The notes below the pieces were generated by a model, which searched no databases, was not told the DNA's origin, and worked only from the letters and a program-made list of their open reading frames with translations. DNA of 64,000 bases from Mesostigma viride (lineage: Eukaryota; Streptophyta; Mesostigmatophyceae; Mesostigmatales; Mesostigmataceae): contig RPFO01000026.1 in NCBI GenBank assembly GCA_009746045.1, positions 1,635,109 through 1,699,108 of the forward strand, in the 5' to 3' direction. Shown here piece by piece: positions 1 through 12,689 of the stretch (positions are counted from its first letter, which is position 1; each line of letters starts with the position of its first letter). The position numbers were made by a program, and so were the translations under genes.

Positions 1-938
1 TACTAACTGCCGACGTGCTAACTACTGCCGCCGAGCTTCCGCGGTTGTCGCCTTGTCGGCAATTATGAGTTATGATGACTGAAGCCCTCTTCACCTGTTG
101 ACTTGGACCACTCATCATTCATCAACACCCGCAGTCGACATCCTGGGCAGTGTTGTTGTTGTTGTTGTTGTTGTTGCTGCTGCTGCCTGGGCACAGTGGA
201 GCTACAGTCCTGCTGGGCACTGGGCACTGGGCAGTGTGTTTGTCAAAGCTCCACCAAGAGCTCACAACTGTACTAGTAGTATTGGCCACTCCGACTCCGC
301 TCTTATCAGCAGCTGACCGTTGTTAAACACGTGGCGACTCCTGGCCCCCCATGTGTCGTTCAGGGGGCAGAAGCGCCTATCCCGGAACAGTTTTCGCGCC
401 ATGACGTGTCCGTTGCTTGTGACGCCTTCCCTCGCAATTCATATTTTGCCGCGCCTTCCCCAATTGCTGCCAGGTGCCAACTGCCCGGCGCCCCCAAATC
501 TGTCGGAGCAAAATATACAACGTCCGAAATCATTGAACCCCGGCGGCATGGTGGTTATGGAATAATGGCGATCTGGCGAGCTCATCAGCTGTGCCCTGTC
601 CTCTATGAAATTCTTTCGCCGTCACCCATTTACCTGAACAATCCCCGACGTGAGAGACATCTAGGGAGGTTGGGAAGGAGGCGCAGGCAAAACATCTCGG
701 CAATTCTCGATCACGAAACACCTCAGGTTACCGTCGTACACCGGGACGAAGGGGTTTGGTCAACCAGCAAAGAAGCCGGTTTTAAACTCTCTTCGGCCCC
801 AAGTATCAGTAAATGGCTTCCGCTACCCGACAACTTGCTGTTAGGGTAGGTCAATGGGATGCCTATTTCATGCTGGGGCGCGTGCGTTATGTGGCAAGAT
901 TTAGGCTAGCCTTCCATCGACCCTTCCAATAACTCAAA
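1..938. other. Upstream region with (TTG)n microsatellite
   Basis: No recognisable gene. A TTG/TGC triplet run lies at about 151-186. An open frame at 331-849 has no family resemblance I can see. The stretch may carry the promoter and 5' untranslated region of the gene starting at 939. Confidence 0.5.
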
Positions 939-3883
939 ATGTCATTGAAAGCATACACAAAAGGATTCCTCGACGCTGACAGTTTTGCGCTCATCCCCCG
1001 CCTTGTATACATGGAATCCACCAGCTCGGTCGTCCGCCTTATCGCGACCCAAGAGGTGCCGCTTCTCCCCGTCGTTCGCTTCGCCGAAAAGACGGTGCCC
1101 ACGCCCGTTGCCCTCAGCTTAGTGGTTGGGTTGATGGCGGCGCTGTCCGTCGTCATGACCAAGGCCCTGGGTCTTCGTAAGCTGGCGAGCTCAGGACATG
1201 GGAAGCAGGTAAGCAGGGCCATCAAATCATTTAGCATTCTACGTGTCATGACTGGATCGATAGTCCACGTGCCATGAGTGTATGGGTGAAGTTCTCCAAC
1301 GTACTGGGGGCAGAAGGCCTGTTTGGGCCGTTCGGCGTCGGTGCTGTTAAGGTGGCTCACGAAAAGCAATTTTGTTCATGATACAGAGCCGCTGTGCTGC
1401 TAATTTTTAGTGCTGGGTGTCATACCATGGTGAGCGGACATCATGATGCCGACTACTCGCTGTTCTAGGACAAAGCCCCCGCTAGACATTTGAGGTTGTG
1501 TACCTTTTCCTTTATCTGGATGTATTATACATCATTCTCACTGTATATCTGGCTTGCCTCTATCTGGCTCTTACAAGATCTGCTTTCTGAAACAGCGGCA
1601 CCTATTACTGTAATTTCTATGACTGCATCCATGTGCATGCATGTTTTGTCGGCGTGCAGCATCCTGCCCCCCCTCCCCAGTCTCCCCAATGTTCTGATGG
1701 ATTCCCTAAACAGTTCCCAAGACTAGCCCACTGCAACTGACCCCGCTAACTCCCTTGTCTTTCTTCTCCTTGGTTTTCACTTCCGTCCCGTTTACTTCCC
1801 TCTCACTTCCTGCCCTCCCACTTCTTTGCCTCTCGCTTCCTTCTCACCTGCTCCCCTCTCGTTTGTTTTTCACTCCCCTCCCTTTGTCTTCCTTCCCTCT
1901 CACCTCTCACCTTGCCGTCTCCCCCCCCCTCACAACCCCGGCCTCTCTCAGGGCGCAAACGGGTCGGCATCGTCGGACGCTGTCCGCCGCAACCGCTCCT
2001 CCCTCCGCCTCGAGCGGATGCTCGAAGAAGAGTCCCAGAGGCTGGCGGCATCGCGCACGCAATGGGGCCCTACCCAAGCCTCAGACGAAACGGAAGCAGC
2101 GGATGACGACGAGTGGGATGGGAGCGACAGCCTGAGGATGCCGAGCCGCGGTTCTTATGGAGAGGATGACGAGGAGGATGGGATCGAATGGGATGAAGAG
2201 CTGGTGACCCTCAGGGGGCTGACCCCCCGAGGAGGTGACATCATATCGCGCCACATGGGCGGATGGGTGGGGGAGCGAGGCGCGGTGACGGATGGTGGCC
2301 ATTGGCAAGAGCGGTCATGGCCAGTCTCCTCGTCCTCCTCCTCGTCGTTGTCACCCTCATTGTCATCGGTGTCATCATCCTCGTGGCAAGGACAGCTGGC
2401 AGGCAATGGTGGCAAGGACGGGGGGAAAGAGCGGGGGGTCGCCCAACGGGGGGAGGAATGGGAGGACCGGTGGCAGGGGGGGCAACAGCGGTCGTGGCAA
2501 CGGTCACAGTGGAGGCGGAGGGACGAGACGGAGGAGGAGAGGGAGAGGCGATGGGCGCGGCTGGCGGACGTGGCAGCGGGGCGTGACGGGCTCAAGCAGG
2601 CCGTTGCGTTCATCCAACGATCATCTCCCACCGTTCCTCCCCCCACCGATCAAGGCACATCGGACCGTGGTTCTTCCTTGAGCGTTGACGGGGGTAGTGA
2701 AGCGGTCGGAAGGGGTGGTCAGGGGGGCGTTGGAAGCACATCGCAATGGGGTGCGGCGGGGGGGCGGGTATCGACGGGACGGGACGAGGGTCAGCAGGCA
2801 CCACTGGCCAAAGTGCGTACGATCAAGCAGGCGGCATTAGATGCCAGTCGTGATGACGGCGGGGAAGATGGCAGGGATGGACACGTGGGTGGACGTAGTG
2901 GCACCTCCGTGGAAGCGGGCGTTTGTGGGTTGCTAGACTCTGCAGTCGGTGGATTGTCACCCGTGGTGAAGGGTGCGATGTCGGATGATTCGAGTCGCAA
3001 CGGGGAGGAACCACTGCTGGGACAGGGAGCGGCGACGCAAGGGCCGGCCAGGGGAAGTGCAGATGGGGAAGTGCCAAGTGGCGTGATATCCCGCGTCTTG
3101 GAGGAGAGGTCACGCGGGACGGTGGGAGGGGTTTTGCATGTTAACCACATCGACCGCGGGTCTGCGGGAGCGGAGCTGGGTGAAGAAGGCCGCATCCTGG
3201 CAGGTGGCGGCAAACGCTCTGCCCAAGAAGCCGGTGGTATTGTGGATGCAGGTATCGCGGATTCTGCCGGTGCTATCGTGGATGCCAGCAGTCCTGTGGA
3301 TGCTGGCGGTATGAATGCTGGCGGTATGATAGATGCAGGCGTCGTGGATGCCGGCGATGTCATGGACATGAAGGACCTATCAAAGACGGGTTCGAGGACC
3401 GGCAGCGACATGATTCACACCAGCAGGAGCCGCAGCGACAAGAGCGACCATCGCAGTGACGGCGGTGGTGGCCGTGGCGGCGATAGCAGCAGCGACGTCG
3501 ACAGCCGGGCAGAAGAAGGCAAGGTGAGCGCTGGTGTTCCCGCTCCCTCCGGTGATCACCAGGGCGGCATCTCTGCGAGCAATTTACTCCCTAGCAGCGT
3601 GGCGGAGACAGTGGTTACTGCGGGGGTGGGTCTCAGCGCGGCAGCGGTCGCGGCGGCCCAAGCCGGCGCGACCATGAGCCTGTTGGATTTGTCGGCAGCC
3701 GCGTTCTTGCCGGCAGCCGAGGCGCTGGTCGCCGGCACCGCGGTGGTGTACGCCACACACAAGCTGCTGTCGGGAAAGGGGCACGCGAGGGACAGCATGT
3801 CATCGGAGCATGAGGGCAAGAAGGCAGTTGCTGGTGGTGTGGGGTCGGAGGTCATGGATCCGAAGGAGAAGACCTCTTATTGA
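939..3883 (+). CDS. Two-exon gene, Ser/Gly/Asp-rich putative membrane protein of unknown function
   Basis: Exon 1 is 939-1,208 (90 codons) and ends at a CAG|GTAAGC donor. Exon 2 is 1,952-3,883 and follows a pyrimidine-rich tract ending CTCTCTCAG. Both sides are phase 0, so the join gives 733 residues. Exon 1 encodes a hydrophobic segment near residues 53-78 (PVALSLVVGLMAALSVVM), a likely membrane anchor. The middle is low complexity and hydrophilic: an acidic stretch (ADDDEWDG, EDDEEDGIEWDEE), poly-Ser, Arg-rich and Gly-rich parts, and a VDAG/IVDA-like run at 3,238-3,363. An Ala-rich hydrophobic region at about residues 639-698 (3,598-3,777) could be one or two further membrane segments. No known family is recognised. 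It lies tail to tail with GPN3. The splice join is inferred from frame and consensus; an additional upstream exon is possible. Confidence 0.65.
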
Positions 3884-4350
3884 TTATCCCAAAAGCTCAA
3901 ACCCGCGCACTTAAACTTTATAACCTGGCACTTTCAGGTAGTCATTCATCCCATCCGTGCTCAAGCAATGGCTGGCAGCTGCAGACATGGACTCTAGCGG
4001 TCGTGAGGCCAAAAGGTTTGTGAGGCCATGTTATAATGGTGGATCTAGGTGGAGTAGTCAAGCCCTTGATGGCAAGTATATCTCCCTGTTTTTCATATGG
4101 GTAGCTAGTGCACACTTGTCAATACATGTATATAATATTTCTGCGGAATTCTTACGCGTGTGCATGTTATTTTGTGCAACATACAGTATCATGTCATATT
4201 AGTGAACAGAGCAAATAATGAAATTACATCAATGCTGCCAACATGCTTATAATTCGTTGCATGCATGGAAACGCGAAAATATGCAAAAACTCATCATATA
4301 TAGCTCTAGAGCTCGTTTTGAACTCTAGCTAGGAATCCTGGCCGGCATAT

Positions 4351-4394
4351 AATTAAATAAGCATGCTCGATCCCGTTCGGGAGTCACGGAGCAC
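4351..4394 (-). repeat. LINE 3' stem-loop tail, second copy
   Basis: Reverse complement reads GGTGCTCCGTGACTCCCGAA then CGGGATCGAG and an AT-rich TTATTTAATT tail. It matches the tail of the ORF1-only element with a few changes. No body of a LINE is recognisable next to it. Confidence 0.65.
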
Positions 4395-4518
4395 CAGCTA
4401 GTGCCCGGCCTGAGTGTACGTAGCGGCCGGCCGGGCAGGGCCACGGCATATACGTACCGTATACATTACGTACCGTATACATTAGTCGATAGACTAAGTA
4501 CAGTATATCAATGCTGTG

Positions 4519-4750
4519 CAAGCACGCCAGCCCCTGTGGGCAAGCCCCCCCCCCCCCCCCAAGAGGAAGGAGCGCTTTGCTGAGTAGAATTATAGTTAGG
4601 GTTCTCTAGATTAGATTAGATTAGATTAGATTAGATTAGAGTTAGATTAGCTAGTCCGGTTTCGCGGCTTCGCCCACCTCCATCCATCCAGCAAGGGAAT
4701 ATGTGCTACATGATATCCTAACGGAGTCATGTTATAATTTAGTTTAATTT
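4519..4750 (-). repeat. Dispersed repeat, inverted copy of 55,697-55,940
   Basis: The reverse complement of this stretch matches 55,697-55,940 in order: an ATTAAATT-type tail, TAACATGACTCCGTT, a CATGTA-GCAC block, a (AGATT)/ATCTAATCTA block, and then a CTCAG-AAAGCG-CCTTCCTC block followed by a C/G run and a CTTGCCCAC block. It is a divergent copy of a dispersed element whose AT-rich end resembles a non-LTR retrotransposon tail. A related stem (CTACATATACTCCCAACGGA) is at 5,259-5,278. Confidence 0.55.
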
Positions 4751-6602
4751 TAATGCTGTGCATAAATTTAAAAAACAGGTGCATGCTTGGATATAGTACT
4801 ACTAGATATACGCACACATAGCATTCCACACATGATTCCATCCAAATTGATGCAGGTAGTGAACGGCATGCATGTGCACAGTCTCATGAGCATACATGCA
4901 TCCCAGGCGATTGTCGATGAGATGGACAACCAGCTGATTCACGAGCATTATTTAGCCATGTACATGTGTGCCTACGATGTGCCACACTCCAGATGATGCC
5001 TAGCTTTATTTAATTATATGCAGTGCCCATGCAGGGAGTCACTCTCTGCTGAGAAGCCATGCCCTAGCTCTTGTATAGCCATGCTGATCTTCCCCTCCCA
5101 TGACGGGATCCCCTTCGCTGGGTTGAACCCGAGACTCTGGGGCCGGGGCGCAGGTGCCCTTGAAGCACCTAGAGCAAGTGTCGTTTACATTCCCACCCTT
5201 GCAGGAAGTAGCTTAGAATGTATTATAAGCCATATGCCCCTTCTCTGGGCTATGTGCTACATATACTCCCAACGGAGTTATTCTGATCAGACACTCCGCA
5301 AAGGTGAAAACCTTTGCGTTCAGTGCCAGGCCGCGGAAAACGCGGAAAACGCGATCTGCAAATGAATCCGACCGGAATCGAACTGGGGACCTCTCGCACC
5401 AATTTTGCTGACTATAGGACGGACGTCTCCGGTTACCATGGCATCGCCAACTTACACCTACAGTCATCCGCAAAAGTTCTCCTGTCCGGGGAGTGATGCA
5501 AGCCTTTCGGATTTGGTACTAGATAAATCACTCGAGAGTTATGTTCCTAATTAACATGTTAATTAATTAATGGACAACCACTTATTGTCGAGGCCAGCAA
5601 CACGCAAATAGGAAACTAAGTGCTGCCGAGCGCCGACAACAACTTAACTTGTAATGATCGGAACAATTCAAAGGTTATCGCTAGCTGGATACGTTGAACA
5701 AAGCCAGCTGAGCTAGTACGTCTCACTTAAAGTAATATATAAAGAACGACATTGAGGACGTACTAGATAGTGCTACATGACAGTAGACCCCAATTTAAAA
5801 TAGCGAGCTGTGGCATCAAATCTTGACCCATGGTTACTGTGCACATCTTGACATTCACAACGAGAGTAAGTACGTCTATCCCTGCGCAGCTGTCCAGATC
5901 CATGCAGAGCACCACAGCATGGCTTCCCGAACAGCTTGGTCAGCAGCTGGGCTACCCACTAATTACAAACTGCGCCGAGTTTCATCGTTACATGCCTTGT
6001 CAAGATATGGAAGGGATGAACGTGCTGGACATGTGGGCACCTCATTACTGATACATTCCATGTCTTAGGTAGCCGTGCCTCATGACGCCCCATGGGCCTT
6101 GCTGCACGTAATGTATTCCCCTGGGCCAGCTTCACATGGGGCTTTTGTGAAGGGGTTCATGCATCAGTGCGAGGGGTCTACGGGGGCCCCGGGTGTTACC
6201 CTTGCGGAGTGCTGATTAATGAATGCTGATGCGCACCCACATGATGGGGAGCGCTGATGCTGCGCACGCGATGCCCAGCAGAACATGGGGGGAGGTGGGC
6301 CCTGGATGCAGAACTCAACAACGGCCAAGGTTTTTCAAAGCCGTTTCAGTTCAGTCGTACGACTATATGTTGGGCGCCCAACAGCCTCATTCAAATGCAC
6401 CGCACGTACGTCCCATTTGGTGAAAGGTAAGCAGGCCCAATCGCACAAATTTGCGTCCTCCCACAAAATTGTGTGCTCTCCAAAATGCACTTGAGCTATG
6501 TACATCAGTCATATGAATAGCTACATTAGTATGAGACTATGAGTCATATGAATAGAGATAGCCATGTAGTATCAGTCATATGAAGATATATCATATATAG
6601 AA

Positions 6603-8115
6603 TCAATCGTATGAAGACATATCCAGCTCATTCTCAGCCTCCAGTTGCCGATCCAACTTGGAAGTGTTTACGTCCGCATCCTCCCCAAACTGGATCGCGT
6701 TGTCGATATGTGACAGCACATAAGCGATGCTGTGTGGGAAAAAAAGAGGGAAGTGAGAGGCAAGAGCATGAATACGCATCATTTAGTCAAAATGGTCTGC
6801 ACATGTGTTGTCATGCGAGGATGGAACAAATAGACAATGCTGCAAACGGCCATGCTGTTTTGATCATTTGGATCACATGTCACTTGAGAATGAATAAAGC
6901 AGTGGTGGCTTAGTTGACAGCACATGTGTTATGAGGCGAGGAACGGGACAAGGCATGAGGGACTCATCCATACATGAGAAAACTCATGTATGCAGCGGTC
7001 GCGTGCTTTCTAATTGAACGCATTTGATCTAAGGCATGCACGTAGTGAGGCGAGCTCAGCGGGTAAAACAACGTAGATGCCAGCATTTTGTGTTGAGGGC
7101 GAATAGCACAGCAAACGTGCGAATACGCAAGGTCAGTCCTCGCAAAACCTGGAGAAAGAAAGACTCACATTGTCCTGATACTTTCTTTGATATACTTTTC
7201 CACGACCAACACTTGCATCAGCAACCAGAAGAGTTTTGCCACAAAATGTTGGCTAAAATCCAACTAACAACTCGATCATTGAATTCTAACGCGTGCAAAC
7301 TTCAGGAGCTAGCTAAATTCTCGTCACCTTGCGCCTCCGTTCACTAACAAATGGAATGGCTATATAAAAGATCCCACCACTATTCACTGCTGCCATTTGC
7401 CAACTAGTACCTGTGTGAAATAGCTCAGAAAGGTGACCGCCTTGTGTACCGTACGCTAGCTGCAAAACCAACAGATTTCTAGTGTGTCCATTACCATTTC
7501 TGTTATACATGTGATCATCAACCGTAGTTTCTACCATATTCCTTGTTCCTATTACGCCCACACGTTTTTTCCTATTAATTTGACCCTCACTTACGGTTTC
7601 TATCAGCTCAAGAGACAAAATAAAGTAATAGCCGTCGTGCAGAAATCGTGCCATCCATCACCCATGAAGCACCCACCTGTCCTCACTGCTGATGTCGAAG
7701 GGAAGGAAGCTAACCATGTTGTAGTCCTCGAGCTGCCAGGCATGTGTGCAACACAAGGCTCCAAAGGAATGGCAGATATCGCGAAAATAAGACCGATAGT
7801 AATGATAGGATTAACACGATGACCACGATGCTTTTCTCTAGCTGTGGCCAGGCATGCACATGACAGAATTCAGTTCACGTGCATAGCATGGCCCTATTAC
7901 GGAGCATGGCCACAGCTGACATGGTTACTGATGGACAGATGTTGATAAAAATGTAGACGCATCGGCTGGTGTTGGCCACCTGTTACTGGTGGAGTATGGG
8001 GATGCACGCTGGCTATGTGGCTACGTGGCATCCTTATTCCCACCTGTTACCGGTGGAGCTTAGGGATGCACGCAGTGCCGTGGGGATACGGGTGCTCCTC
8101 ATCATCACATGCACC

Positions 8116-8147
<32 letters not shown>

Positions 8148-11100
8148 GAGGCACATAGACACACGCAGAGTCGTGGGGCACACCGACGATACGACTGCCT
8201 GGTCAAGCGTGGTGATGCACACAGGAACATCTATAAACAAGCATCTATAAACAAGGGTGTTGCTGCCTCAATCCGATACACAGGACCACCAGCAAGGGTT
8301 TGGTCTGCTTGAGCTTGGTGATGCGAGCAATAATGCACAAACGTACTATAGTACACAAACGTACTATGATATACAAACGGTCTATAATGCACAAACGTAC
8401 TATACCTGCCCAGTACAACAAGGCCATTGCGTTGAGCTCACACGGTTCCTTTGACCCACCAGCGACGCGATGGCCTGGTTGAGCTTGGAATATCGGGGAC
8501 CCATCTCCTTGTGCATGTGCTCCAGCAGCAGGCCCGTGTCGGGTGTCAGGAACCTGCGGGGGGTGCCAGACACATCGGGCAAGTTGGCGCAGGAGCAACG
8601 CAGGGCAAGTTGGCGCAGGAGCAGCACATGATGGATTGGCGCAGAAGCAGCACAGGAAGAAAGAAGGTAGAAGCAGGAGTATCATTGAGCTTGACGCAGG
8701 AGGAAGGACAAGACGTGCTCACACCAGAGGCGGCATTATGGAGGCATCGCGTGTCCAAACGTGAATCAATCACGGGTCAACGTGGGTCAGCGTGGTCGGA
8801 AAGCAGCCGCGCGAGCCGTACGTGTCTATAGTTACAGATCACTGGGAGTTGCTCCACTAGGGGACCTTCCCGAAACATCCGACGAGTTGACAACGACGCA
8901 CCTTTCAAGAGGTGGGCAGCATGTGCCCATCATTAAATGTCAGAGTAACGCCAACCATGGGTCGACGTGAAGTGGTGCAGAGTTAGTGGGTCACCAGAGT
9001 GCCTGACTTATCGTGAGTTGTTATTTACGATAGGCTCTTATTACGTACTACTACTATGATGACATACTATAGACTCTTATTTACAGACTTACATGTTGAT
9101 GGTCTTCTTGTCCAATTAATTGCCCACCATATACAGGATGCTTCCTACCAGACATGCTCTATTATTACTCCCATCCGCATACTTACTATAGACTTCCTAA
9201 TTACAGACTCACATGTCGATGGTCGCCTTCTTGTCGACCTTATCCATCTTGGACAGGATGCTGACATGTGGGAGCTCGAGCTTGACCATCGCCGCCAGGC
9301 ACGCCATGCTGCCCGCGATGAACTTGGAAACGTCGGACATGAACTGGGAGTCGAGCACGTAGACTGCACAGAGCGCAAAGTCCCACGCCCGCAGCTGGTC
9401 CACGAAGATGCGCAGCACGGGGATGTGCGAGTAGAGCTCGATTTGGCCTGGAGGAGGGCATGTAGGGGGGGGGTGTATACATGGTGTGGGGGGGAGAGTA
9501 AGATGGGATATTAATATGCGAGGCACGGGGATGTGCGAGTAGAGCTCGATTTGGCCTGGAGGAGGGCATGTAGGGGGGGGGTGTATACATGGTGTGTGGG
9601 GGGGAGAGTAAGATGGGATATTAATATGCGAGGCACGGGGATGTGAGAGTAGAGCTCGATTTGCCCTGGAGGGGACATAGAGGGATGGCATATGGGTGTG
9701 TGGGGGAAGGGGGGATGTGGGGGGGAAGGGGGGAGGGAAAGCGCGAGCCACCTGTACCCCATATAAAGTGGTAGAGCGTGGGCACATGGCACCTGTACCG
9801 TGACGGGTGGTGGAACATATTTTTGGGCCCATCGATACACCTGAACAGTGATGGATGGACATTTTTTGTACCTGGGCAGTGACAGGTGACGGTGGGCAAT
9901 ATGCACTTGGGCACCTACCCACGCAGTGACACGTGATGGCCTACCTGGGCAGTCGAAGATCACATAGTCGTCGTCGATGAAGTCGTCCAGCTGCTCCTTT
10001 AGCCAGTCGTCAAGGTTTTCCACCAAGAAACTGCCGTACCAGACAAAAGGTGTAGGGAATAGGCCATGAAAGGCCGTAAAGGGAAAGCAAGGACCGAGGT
10101 GCCCAAGAGGGGGAGGATGGGGTAGGGCAGGTGTTGGTCGGTTGTTGGTTGATGGGGGGATGCATGTCGGTGTGGGTGGGTGTGTATGTGTGTGTGTTTA
10201 TCGGGGGGGGGGGGGAGGGGAGATGCGGGGCGGGGGGGAGGGGGGAGATAAGGGAGGCGGGCGGACGGGCGGCCAGGTGGGTGGGTTGATGGGAAAACGC
10301 GCAGGATGATGTTGTTGGGGAGGCAGGTCGACCGATTGATGGAAGCAGGTCAAGGCAAATCTCCAAGGACGCAATAAAAGTAGGCACCACCATAAAAAGT
10401 AGGTATCCATGTGTAGTTGTGCTCGCATGCAGAAACATCGGCAAGACCAGAAGCATGTTTCCATTCTCATATGGCAACGAATCGAAAGCTAGAAGATCAC
10501 CAAACTGACAGCGATACCCCATTTGCACATCTCCACAAGGCGGATGAACTGGTTTGAACCTATGCATTAAATATACCAGCAACGCGATGACAAGCGCGGT
10601 GCAAACCATGAGAGCAGCGCAGACAAGGATACTCCATGCAGTAGACCAGGCCCCCGTTGGGCCCCAGGTTGAGCTCTTCCATGACATCTTGCAACGACAC
10701 CAACTCCCGGATATCTGCACCACCCGACAGCTCACCACCCACAGAGCATCCACCGCCAAACGGTAGGCGAGCCAGACAGTTCCTTAGACGAACAGCGCAG
10801 GAGAAAAATTCGTGATAAAGATATTGATATTATTATTATTATTACCGTTATTATAATTATTATTACTGGGGATGTCCACAGCACCCGGTGCCCAGTAGTA
10901 GGACAGCCAGAGGCATCCATAGCACAGTGGCACAGGCGTATGAATTCACATGAGTAAGATTATTGGGGATATATGCAGCACCCGATAGTGAAACCGCCAG
11001 ACGCATCCATTAGCAAGAAAGCACAGGTGCAACTATCAAGGAGACAACCAGGTATATATGTGCAACTATATTCATCGCGAATGTGCAACTATATTCATCG

Positions 11101-12689
11101 CGAATGTGCAACTATATTCATCGCGAATGTGCAACTATATTCATCGCGAATGTGCAACTATATTCATCGCGAATGAATATATGTTGTAAGTGACAGCGGC
11201 ACTAGAAGCAAAGTGTCGAAACAGGCAACAGACTAGCAAGTAACGACAGCCAGCCAACATGGGGTACATATGATGGCAAGGACCATAGGCAGCCGCGCCA
11301 TGGCGAGAGTTAATCGTGTGCTTCGGAGCACACAGTCATGATAAAAAGATATGTAATAAAGACTAGATGGTATGTATTTCAACCCCTTATATCACGATCT
11401 TGCCACAGAAAAAAAAAAGAGGGGGTTGGGGTTTGGGGGGGGGAGGGCGGCAGGGGGGCATGTATGTGGGGAGTGGGGAGTGTGCTGCTAGTCATGTAGG
11501 TGGCAAGGCATGGGGAGAAATGGCGAAATTTGGGTGCTACAGGAGCACAATTTGAAGATAGTTGTCTAACCTACTTGATCCCAGAAAACTACAGAAAGCT
11601 CGTAGTTTTAAGCTCGAGAAATGAAACACTGCTAGTAGCCACATGAATTTTCAGTGAAAATGCACTGCTGACACCGAGAAGGCAGATATGTAAGTGTTTT
11701 TATTCGCTAGAAATGTTCCTAGTCTGCGATTCATTCATGTTGCCGTTTTCAATACCCATGGCATATAATTTCCATGAATATTTAGGCCAAACCTTTAAGC
11801 ACATATCGACATACACCCTAGTAGAGGTACGTTGAAGTTTCATAGTGCCAGATCTTTTGTCTGTTAGCAGAACTGGAACTTAATACATTGGACTCCATCG
11901 GCCTGGCTTGGAATGCCAAGGCCGCCACGTGGCAGAGATGCCTGACGCTTGTTCGGACACACAACCGCTGCACAAGAGCGCTCACTTGTATTATCCTTCG
12001 GGGCAGACAAAGCTCACCGTCAGCCGGGTCACAGTAACACCGATAGCAATTACCCGGGTATCCAGCGGACTAGCGTGAACACGTAGGGAGGGGCGCGGTG
12101 ATAAAAGTATTTCCGCTTATAATATACCGCCGGCAACGTAACAAATGCTACGAACGTGTAGAGTATGCCCTCTATGTCCACGCACGCTCCTATAGCTACA
12201 TATGCACTTTAATTCCGTTGAATTCGGAGATAAGGAAAACCTGGCAAAATTGTAGGGTGATTTGACGGCGCTACGCATCAGACAGAGGAAAATCGTTGCG
12301 ACTTACCCACAGACACCGGATAATGAAATTCCTCTGCAGCCGGATCCAAGTTGACTATGTGCACCACTCGACCTACGCTCTGACAATGCTGGTAGATGGC
12401 GTTACAGTAGGTGGACTGGGATGGGGAAGGGCCGGTAGAATGCAGACGTACAAAGAAACGGGCAGGTTCAGTGCGAAACGGCGGTGTGCATGTAAGGAAC
12501 AAACGCCTTTGGAACCAGAAATCGATAGTGTGGCGACTACCAAAGTGGCCATCCCCAGGAAAAAAATAGCAATAACTTTGACTGTGCTGATAAGCTAGCC
12601 CGTTTTCCACGCCACACGCGTTCTGCACCCAATATGCCTACCTTGCCACTTCCGGCAGGGCCGATTACCAGCTGAGCGAACCTAGGCAT
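6603..12689 (-). CDS. GPN3: GPN-loop GTPase 3
   Basis: GPN3 is a dimeric cytoplasmic GTPase needed with GPN1 for RNA polymerase II assembly and nuclear import. Eight exons were traced by hand: 12,642-12,689; 12,307-12,415; 10,633-10,714; 9,945-10,030; 9,213-9,447; 8,460-8,553; 7,677-7,732; 6,603-6,729. Every donor is GT, every acceptor AG, and all phases close to 837 nt (278 residues), near the roughly 280 usual for the family. Exon 1 encodes [16 protein letters not shown] (Walker A, G1). Exon 2 holds NLDPAAE, exon 3 [10 protein letters not shown] (the GPN insertion), exon 4 YVIFDCPGQ (G3), exon 5 [14 protein letters not shown]-type sequence (residues seen: KFIAGS) and SKMD (G4), exon 6 FLTPDTG, exon 7 [10 protein letters not shown], and exon 8 [14 protein letters not shown] and the acidic tail. 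The last intron-exon boundaries are all canonical. Introns are up to about 2 kb and full of repeats. Identification is secure; splice sites are predicted. Confidence 0.93.
8110..8147. repeat. (CA)n microsatellite in GPN3 intron
   Basis: A CCCA/CACA dinucleotide run lies in the intron between exons 6 and 7. Just to the right, at 8,336-8,400, a roughly 20-bp unit containing ACAAACGTACTAT repeats about four times. Confidence 0.8.
9065..9145 (-). repeat. Partial copy of GPN3 exon 5 end with its donor
   Basis: 9,065-9,145 is a diverged copy of 9,183-9,262. It repeats the minus-strand coding end of exon 5 (GACAAGAAG..ACCATC..ACATGT) and a GTAAGT-type donor. The copy carries a deletion that removes codons, so it is probably not used. 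Confidence 0.6.
9415..9740 (-). repeat. About 109-bp tandem triplication spanning the exon 5 acceptor of GPN3
   Basis: GCACGGGGATGTG recurs at 9,415, 9,523 and 9,633. Each copy contains, on the minus strand, a polypyrimidine tract, a CCAG acceptor and the first codons of exon 5 ([10 protein letters not shown]). Copy 1 continues into the true exon. Copies 2 and 3 lie in the intron and read IPVPRI before diverging. G-runs separate the copies. Confidence 0.8.
10201..10270 (+). repeat. G-rich low-complexity tract
   Basis: Several runs of five or more G occur within 70 bp in the intron between GPN3 exons 3 and 4. On the transcribed GPN3 RNA this is a C-rich tract. Confidence 0.7.
11059..11174 (+). 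repeat. 23-bp tandem repeat, five copies
   Basis: The unit TGCAACTATATTCATCGCGA plus AATG-type spacer begins at 11,061, 11,084, 11,107, 11,130 and 11,153, an exact 23-bp period. It lies in the intron between GPN3 exons 2 and 3. Confidence 0.9.

Larger units (their letters stand above)
3884..6602. other. Intergenic region with retroposon tails and simple repeats
   Basis: No gene is recognised between the two tail-to-tail genes. It holds a C run (4,546-4,560), an (AGATT)n run (about 4,607-4,640), a LINE-type 3' stem-loop (4,351-4,394, minus orientation), a repeat shared with 55,697-55,940, and degenerate tRNA-like B-box sequences near 5,110 and 5,375. The motif AGTCATATGAATAG recurs at 6,506-6,600, just beyond the GPN3 stop. 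An open frame at 5,830-6,051 shows no family resemblance. Confidence 0.5.

Noticed and set aside
2155-3411. Several minus-strand frames opposite the first gene
   Set aside because: They are shadows of the GC-rich exon; the plus frame has the supported splice join.
5365-5450. tRNA-Pro-like sequence on the minus strand (GGTGCGAGAGGTCC, TTCGATTCC)
   Set aside because: The T-stem does not pair and no acceptor stem or A box can be built. At best a tRNA-derived SINE or pseudogene remnant.
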